The notes beneath the pieces are model-generated. The model was not told where the DNA came from and made no database searches. It worked only from the letters and a program-made list of their open reading frames with translations. Made by a program: the position numbers and the translations under genes. From Terriglobus albidus (lineage in GTDB: Bacteria; Acidobacteriota; Terriglobia; Terriglobales; Acidobacteriaceae): a DNA stretch of 64,000 bases. Location of the stretch: NCBI RefSeq assembly GCF_008000815.1, contig NZ_CP042806.1:2170001-2234000 (forward strand), written 5' to 3'. Positions 60,027 to 64,000 of the stretch are shown one piece after another (position 1 is the first letter of the stretch; each line of letters starts with the position of its first letter).

Positions 60027-61147
60027 CCAGCCCTCCGCTGTAGCAATTTCAAGCTATGAACCGCAGGCGATACGCTGTCGAGAAAGCCCAACAGGCGCTC
60101 CTGAAAGACGTTGATGTCATAACGCTGCGCATTTCTCCGGATAGCCGCTGGGTCCCATTCCTGGCTTTCCAGTCTTTCCAACCCTTCAATCAGTGAGTCG
60201 ACGGTTTGTTCGCCAAAGCGGACGCCATTCATGCCTTCTACGACGGTCTCCGTTGCTCCTCCGGCATCGTATGCCACCACAGGCCGACCCGCCGCATTGA
60301 TCTCAAGCGGAGCCATCCCGAAATCTTCCTCGCCTGGAAAGATCAGAGCGCGGCAACGGCTCGCATAGCGATTGACGTCGGCATCGGACTGACGCCCAAG
60401 GAAGGTAACGGTTGGTCCTGCCATCGCCTCGAGCGATTCGCGGGCTGGACCATCACCGATAACAATCAGCCGCCGATTGGTTCGCGTGCATGCTTCGACC
60501 GCGAGGTCGATTCGTTTGTAGGCGTTCAAACGAGAGAGAATCAGGTAATAATCCTCGGTTTCTTTGCTCACCCAGAACCGCGACGTAACGATCGGAGGTT
60601 CGATGACAATTGCGTTCACGCCAAAGGCTTCTTTTAGACGGTTTGCCACAATATGCGAGTTTGCGATAAAGAAATCGGGCCGCGTGGCTGCCTGCATCTC
60701 CCACTTCTTCAAGGCCTGGACCATAAGATGCAGTAGCATCTTGGTCGGTTTATTGAAGTGTTCGCGCGCAATGTATTCGGGAAACCGCCAAACCCAGCGC
60801 ATCGGGTTATGACAGTAGCAGACGTGAATCGCGTCTTTGCTGCGTTTCACTCCTTTTGCATATCCACAGCAGCTACTGACGATCAGGTCGTATGCTGTCA
60901 GGTTCGCCGACTCTACACCGAATGGATACAAAAGGAAATATTGCCGGTACCACTTGGCCTTGGCAGGCAGTGCCTGCATCCAGGTCGTCGTGGCATCTGC
61001 GTCGCGAAGATATGGGGGCAGCCGCTCGGGCACCGCCATTGTGGTGTGAAGATCTGCGCCGGGTAACGTTCGGAGGATCGCTTCGGTTACCCGTTCTGCA
61101 CCGCCGTTCTGTGCAAGATAGTCCTGGAAGAGAGCAATTCTGGGCAT
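60023..61147 (-). CDS. Glycosyltransferase, GT4 family (2)
   Basis: The 374-residue GT-B protein starts MPRIALFQDYLAQNGGAERVTEAILRTLP and has YDLIVSSCCGYAKG, HVCYCHNPMRWVWRFPEYI, FFIANSHIVANRLKEAFG, YYLILSRLNAYKRIDLAVEAC, LIVIGDGPARESLEAMAGP and FPGEEDFGMAPLEINAAGRPVVAYDAGG (EX7E). This pattern is close to mannosyltransferase-like members of GT4 in exopolysaccharide loci. Its stop overlaps the flippase start by 4 bp. Confidence 0.93.
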   Translation of the reverse strand: MPRIALFQDYLAQNGGAERVTEAILRTLPGADLHTTMAVPERLPPYLRDADATTTWMQALPAKAKWYRQYFLLYPFGVESANLTAYDLIVSSCCGYAKGVKRSKDAIHVCYCHNPMRWVWRFPEYIAREHFNKPTKMLLHLMVQALKKWEMQAATRPDFFIANSHIVANRLKEAFGVNAIVIEPPIVTSRFWVSKETEDYYLILSRLNAYKRIDLAVEACTRTNRRLIVIGDGPARESLEAMAGPTVTFLGRQSDADVNRYASRCRALIFPGEEDFGMAPLEINAAGRPVVAYDAGGATETVVEGMNGVRFGEQTVDSLIEGLERLESQEWDPAAIRRNAQRYDINVFQERLLGFLDSVSPAVHSLKLLQRRAG

Positions 61148-61173
61148 AGAACCCCTTGTTCCTCGAGATCTGG

Positions 61174-62460
61174 CTAATCGAGGAACTTCGTTTTGAAATC
61201 GTGTTCTGTACTGCTTTTCGCGTTCATCTGGCAGCTGACAAGAGGACCGAGCTCATGGGGGTTGGGAGCATGTCGCCGCCGTGTTGTTGTGGGAACTACT
61301 CGTTCATAAAGTTTCTTTAGCTCCTCCCGAAATCTCTCCGAGGAGAATCGCGGGCAGGTTTCAAGCCGCGCTGTCATGGCTACAGCGTCGAGCAGCGGGC
61401 GGTTTTGGGATAACTGAAGCAATCTACCGGCCAGGCCGGCAGTGTCTCCCGGCTCGACAAGCCATCCACTTCGCGCGTCCTCAACGATCTCCGGAATTCC
61501 TCCCGTGCGTGTTGTAAGCACAGGCGTACCGCTGGACATCGCTTCTATGAGGACAAGGCCAAAAGGTTCATCCAAGGAGTTCAATACAAGCAGGTCGGCT
61601 GCTCGCAGGAGTGCCGACGTATTGCGGATTTCACCAATGAGGTGCACCCGGTCCCTGAGTTCCGGTGTGGCTGCAACATGGCGAAGGGTCTCAAAGTACT
61701 CCTGCTCATGCTCGAAGACGACCTTTCCCGCGATGACGAGATGCATCGTCGGGGCCAGTTGATGTATTCCCTGGAAGGCTCGGACGAGCTCCACAAGCCC
61801 CTTGCGCGCGCAGATCTGTCCTACAGCGCAAACCAGAAATGCATTGTCTGGAACTCCGATCGTCGACCGGAAATCACGATCGCCGTAGGCCTTCAATGGA
61901 AACTGGGTCAGATCGGTTCCGTTATAGATGGTGTTCACCTTCCTGCCGAAGGGAAGCCGGCCGCGGAAAGCCTTGGCTACGGCATCGGAGACGGTGACGA
62001 TCTGAGTGCGACGAGAAAGAAAGGCGAGGACACGGATTGCGCTGCTGAAAGGATGTCGCGGGAGCGTGTCATGCACGTGCCAGATTGCCGGACGCGACAT
62101 ACCTGCAGTCGCCAGGGAAACGACGATTCCCGCGCGCAATGTATTCGCATGAACAATGTCGGGTTTGAGATAGTCGACCGTCCGGCGAACGGCAACTACG
62201 GCTTGGCTCATTGTTCGGGCAGCTTGCCATAGCTGGCTTAGTCGCCATCCAAAGCGGGCTTGTACCTGCGGAATTTCGACGCATGGAACGTCTTCCGCCG
62301 TTACCGCTCTGGTAAGGCGACCATCTGCGGGGCATGCAACGAAGGGTTCGTAGTATCTGCGGTCGAGCCCTTTGATCATGTCCAGAAGGACTCTCTCCGC
62401 GCCGCTCACCTGGCCCGTATGGTTGATATAGAGGACTCGCATTCGGCCGGAGGAGTTCAT
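61174..62460 (-). CDS. Glycosyltransferase, GT4 family (3)
   Basis: The 428-residue GT-B protein starts with a short polar leader then RVLYINHTGQVSGAERVLLDMIKGL. Further motifs are DIVHANTLRAGIV, WHVHDTLP, VSDAVAKAFRGRLPFGRKVNTIYNGTDLTQF, AVGQICARKGLVELVRAFQGI, VIAGKVVFEHEQEYFETL and NSLDEPFGLVLIEAMSSGTPVLTTRTGGIPEIVEDARSGWLVEPGD (EX7E). It overlaps the initiating transferase gene by 4 bp and lies 26 bp before the next glycosyltransferase gene. Confidence 0.93.
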   Translation of the reverse strand: MNSSGRMRVLYINHTGQVSGAERVLLDMIKGLDRRYYEPFVACPADGRLTRAVTAEDVPCVEIPQVQARFGWRLSQLWQAARTMSQAVVAVRRTVDYLKPDIVHANTLRAGIVVSLATAGMSRPAIWHVHDTLPRHPFSSAIRVLAFLSRRTQIVTVSDAVAKAFRGRLPFGRKVNTIYNGTDLTQFPLKAYGDRDFRSTIGVPDNAFLVCAVGQICARKGLVELVRAFQGIHQLAPTMHLVIAGKVVFEHEQEYFETLRHVAATPELRDRVHLIGEIRNTSALLRAADLLVLNSLDEPFGLVLIEAMSSGTPVLTTRTGGIPEIVEDARSGWLVEPGDTAGLAGRLLQLSQNRPLLDAVAMTARLETCPRFSSERFREELKKLYERVVPTTTRRRHAPNPHELGPLVSCQMNAKSSTEHDFKTKFLD

Positions 62461-63995
62461 GCCGCCCCCGTCTCACGCAGGACGACAGGCACAGTCCGGG
62501 CGAGGATCTTCATATCGAGTTCAAGTGACCAGTTGTCGATATATTGCAGGTCGAGCTCGATCCAGCGATCGAAGCTCACATTACTGCGTCCGCCAATCTG
62601 CCACAGGCATGTGAGTCCGGGTTTGACGCTGAAGCGGCGCATGAGCCACGCCTCAGAGAACAAGCCTACGTCGCGCAGGTTCAGAGGACGCGGGCCAACA
62701 AAGGACATCTCTCCCTTGAGGATGTTGATGAGTTGCGGTATCTCATCAATAGAGGTCCTGCGAAGGAAGGCTCCGATCTTCGTTACACGAGGATCTTTGA
62801 AGATCTTGAACACCGGCCCGCTATTCTCATTGAGATGTTCGAGCGATGCCTGGGCAGCTTCAGCATTGACGACCATCGTGCGGAACTTGTAGATCCGGAA
62901 GATGCGGCGCCCAAGGCCATAACGCTGCTGCAGAAAGAACACGGGACCGGGGCTGGTGCTCTTGATAAGAATGGCTACGACAAGAAACACTGGCGCGCAG
63001 AGAATCAGGCCAAAGAGTGCGCCCACAATGTCGATTCCTCTTTTAATGCGATGACGGTAGTCATCCTCAACCATCTTGAGAATGACTTTGCGGTCGTCGT
63101 AACGTTCCCGATAGCAGCGGCCTCGGCGGGAAGCATCGAAGAAGAGGTCATCGCGATACTGTACCTGGACACCCACTCGCTCGCAGACCGAGATCGTGTG
63201 TTCGATCGCGGCATAATCCGATTTCGCCGGCAGAGCGACGATGACCTCATCAACGACCTGCTTCAGCAGGATGTCCTCAAGATCTCCAATTTGTCCCAGA
63301 CAGCCGGCCGGAGTTTTCGACTGAGATACGACGCTGTCTACGCGACCCAGGATCTTGTAGTCCCATTTCGGGTGTGCTTTGAGCTCCTCGGCGATGCGGC
63401 CAGCGCGCGCGCGTTTGCCAACGATCACGGCATATCTGCTTTTCCGGAAGTGGGGTTGCACATAACGGTGGAAGAGGCCGATTGCGATTCGCGACAACAT
63501 GACGCCGCTACCGGAGATGACCCAGAAGAGCAGTGCTTCTCTCACAAAGTGGCCATGGTGCCAGATCGTGGAGATCGTCCTTCCTGCGATCAGTGAAGAA
63601 AGGAAGGTTGCCAGGGCGACCCTACCCGGAAGGCCCTTCATCGACTGCACATGCTGCCAGGTATAAAGTCCGCAGTAGGAGAAGATGGTATGCCATAGCA
63701 TCAGACACACTGCCAGTACGGCAAAATGTCCGATAGAAATTCGCATGGATAGAAAATCAAGGACGTTGCTGGAGATCCCAGGTCGTCCACCTCCGGCCCA
63801 CAGAGCCAGATAGATAAGAGCCGCACTCATGCATGTGAGATCGGCTATACGGCCCGCAGGTCCAGCTATGGCTCTCGCTAACGACGGTTGCAGGCGAAGT
63901 GCCGACTCTGTCGGCATAGACGCAACGAGCGGCGTGCTGAACGACTCAAAGCGGGTTGCCGAGCGATCGTCGAACTGCGAATTCTTCTGCTGCAT
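62457..63995 (-). CDS. Undecaprenyl-phosphate sugar-1-phosphate transferase (WbaP/WcaJ-like)
   Basis: This 512-residue polyprenol-phosphate hexose-1-phosphate transferase starts the repeat unit. It has an N-terminal four-span membrane domain, a CoA-binding-like (Rossmann) domain (YAVIVGKRARAGRIAEELKAHPKWDYKILGRV), then the sugar transferase domain: DIVGALFGLILCAPVFLVVAILIKSTSPGPVFFLQQRYGLGRRIFRIYKFRTMV, LRRTSIDEIPQLINILKGEMSFVGPRPL and GLTCLWQIGGRSN. The start lies 5 bp from the window edge; a longer N-terminus cannot be excluded. It is the first gene of the visible exopolysaccharide operon. Confidence 0.95.
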   Translation of the reverse strand: MQQKNSQFDDRSATRFESFSTPLVASMPTESALRLQPSLARAIAGPAGRIADLTCMSAALIYLALWAGGGRPGISSNVLDFLSMRISIGHFAVLAVCLMLWHTIFSYCGLYTWQHVQSMKGLPGRVALATFLSSLIAGRTISTIWHHGHFVREALLFWVISGSGVMLSRIAIGLFHRYVQPHFRKSRYAVIVGKRARAGRIAEELKAHPKWDYKILGRVDSVVSQSKTPAGCLGQIGDLEDILLKQVVDEVIVALPAKSDYAAIEHTISVCERVGVQVQYRDDLFFDASRRGRCYRERYDDRKVILKMVEDDYRHRIKRGIDIVGALFGLILCAPVFLVVAILIKSTSPGPVFFLQQRYGLGRRIFRIYKFRTMVVNAEAAQASLEHLNENSGPVFKIFKDPRVTKIGAFLRRTSIDEIPQLINILKGEMSFVGPRPLNLRDVGLFSEAWLMRRFSVKPGLTCLWQIGGRSNVSFDRWIELDLQYIDNWSLELDMKILARTVPVVLRETGAA

Positions 63996-64000
63996 CGCAA

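Noticed and set aside
62544-63596. Plus-strand open frame of 350 codons opposite the WbaP-like gene
   Set aside because: The minus-strand protein has all sugar-transferase motifs; the plus frame shows none and lacks a ribosome site.

Overview
The window looks like chromosomal DNA of an Acidobacteriota member, most likely class Terriglobia (Terriglobus, Granulicella or Edaphobacter type). This is inferred from the high-GC genes, a very long Oar-like TonB-dependent receptor with an N-terminal carboxypeptidase-regulatory domain, a PBP with a PASTA tail inside a dcw cluster, and several short families that resemble acidobacterial proteins. No phage, transposase or CRISPR array was seen.

Layout. 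1-13.7 kb is a long run of minus-strand housekeeping genes: polA, queA, a DUF374 acyltransferase, glmM and xseA, then a single-domain response regulator, a TPR membrane protein, a histidine phosphatase, two tandem secreted paralogs and small unknowns. 13.7-17.3 kb is an iron-uptake pair on the plus strand, a catecholate-type siderophore receptor with an STN domain and its PiuC-like dioxygenase, behind three near-identical 13-bp sites. 17.4-18.8 kb holds a fasciclin protein and a DUF2127 membrane protein. 19.0-31.5 kb is a dcw cluster (mraZ-rsmH-ftsL-ftsI-murE-murF-mraY-murD-ftsW-murG) with a clear MraZ operator of 10-bp-spaced GTGG repeats; it ends at a terminator after murG, so murC, ftsQ, ftsA and ftsZ are elsewhere. 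31.5-33.7 kb has a glycine-rich surface protein and three tiny membrane proteins, one of only 54 residues. 34.0-34.4 kb is an A-type Fe-S carrier gene. 34.5-41.4 kb is a tightly overlapping type IV pilus/type II secretion-like operon (pilC, pilB, pilM, pilN, pilO, a PilP-like protein and a pseudopilin).

41.5-54.8 kb is the accessory part. It holds a secreted beta-propeller protein and a two-gene operon in which a 991-residue protein fuses an ECF-type sigma factor, an anti-sigma-like zinc motif, one membrane span and a large extracytoplasmic part; this overlaps by 4 bp the gene for an Oar-like TonB receptor. Beyond lie a polytopic GT-C-like protein, tRNA-Gly(CCC), a scar with the remains of an ArsR regulator and an alcohol dehydrogenase, a CBS protein, a NarL-type regulator without its phosphoacceptor Asp, and a clan-A-like glycoside hydrolase. 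54.8-64 kb is an exopolysaccharide operon on the minus strand: WbaP-like initiator, three GT4 glycosyltransferases, Wzx-type flippase, Wzy/ligase-type polymerase and a FemAB/GNAT-like acyltransferase.

The two most interesting signals are (1) the one-polypeptide sigma/anti-sigma/membrane sensor coupled to a TonB receptor and (2) a family of about 105-117 bp palindromic elements (five copies, one truncated), every copy of which lies within 0-1 nt of the stop codon of a neighbouring gene and three of which supply that stop codon themselves. Coordinates and motifs were read directly from the sequence; family names rest on recognition of motifs, not on database searches.
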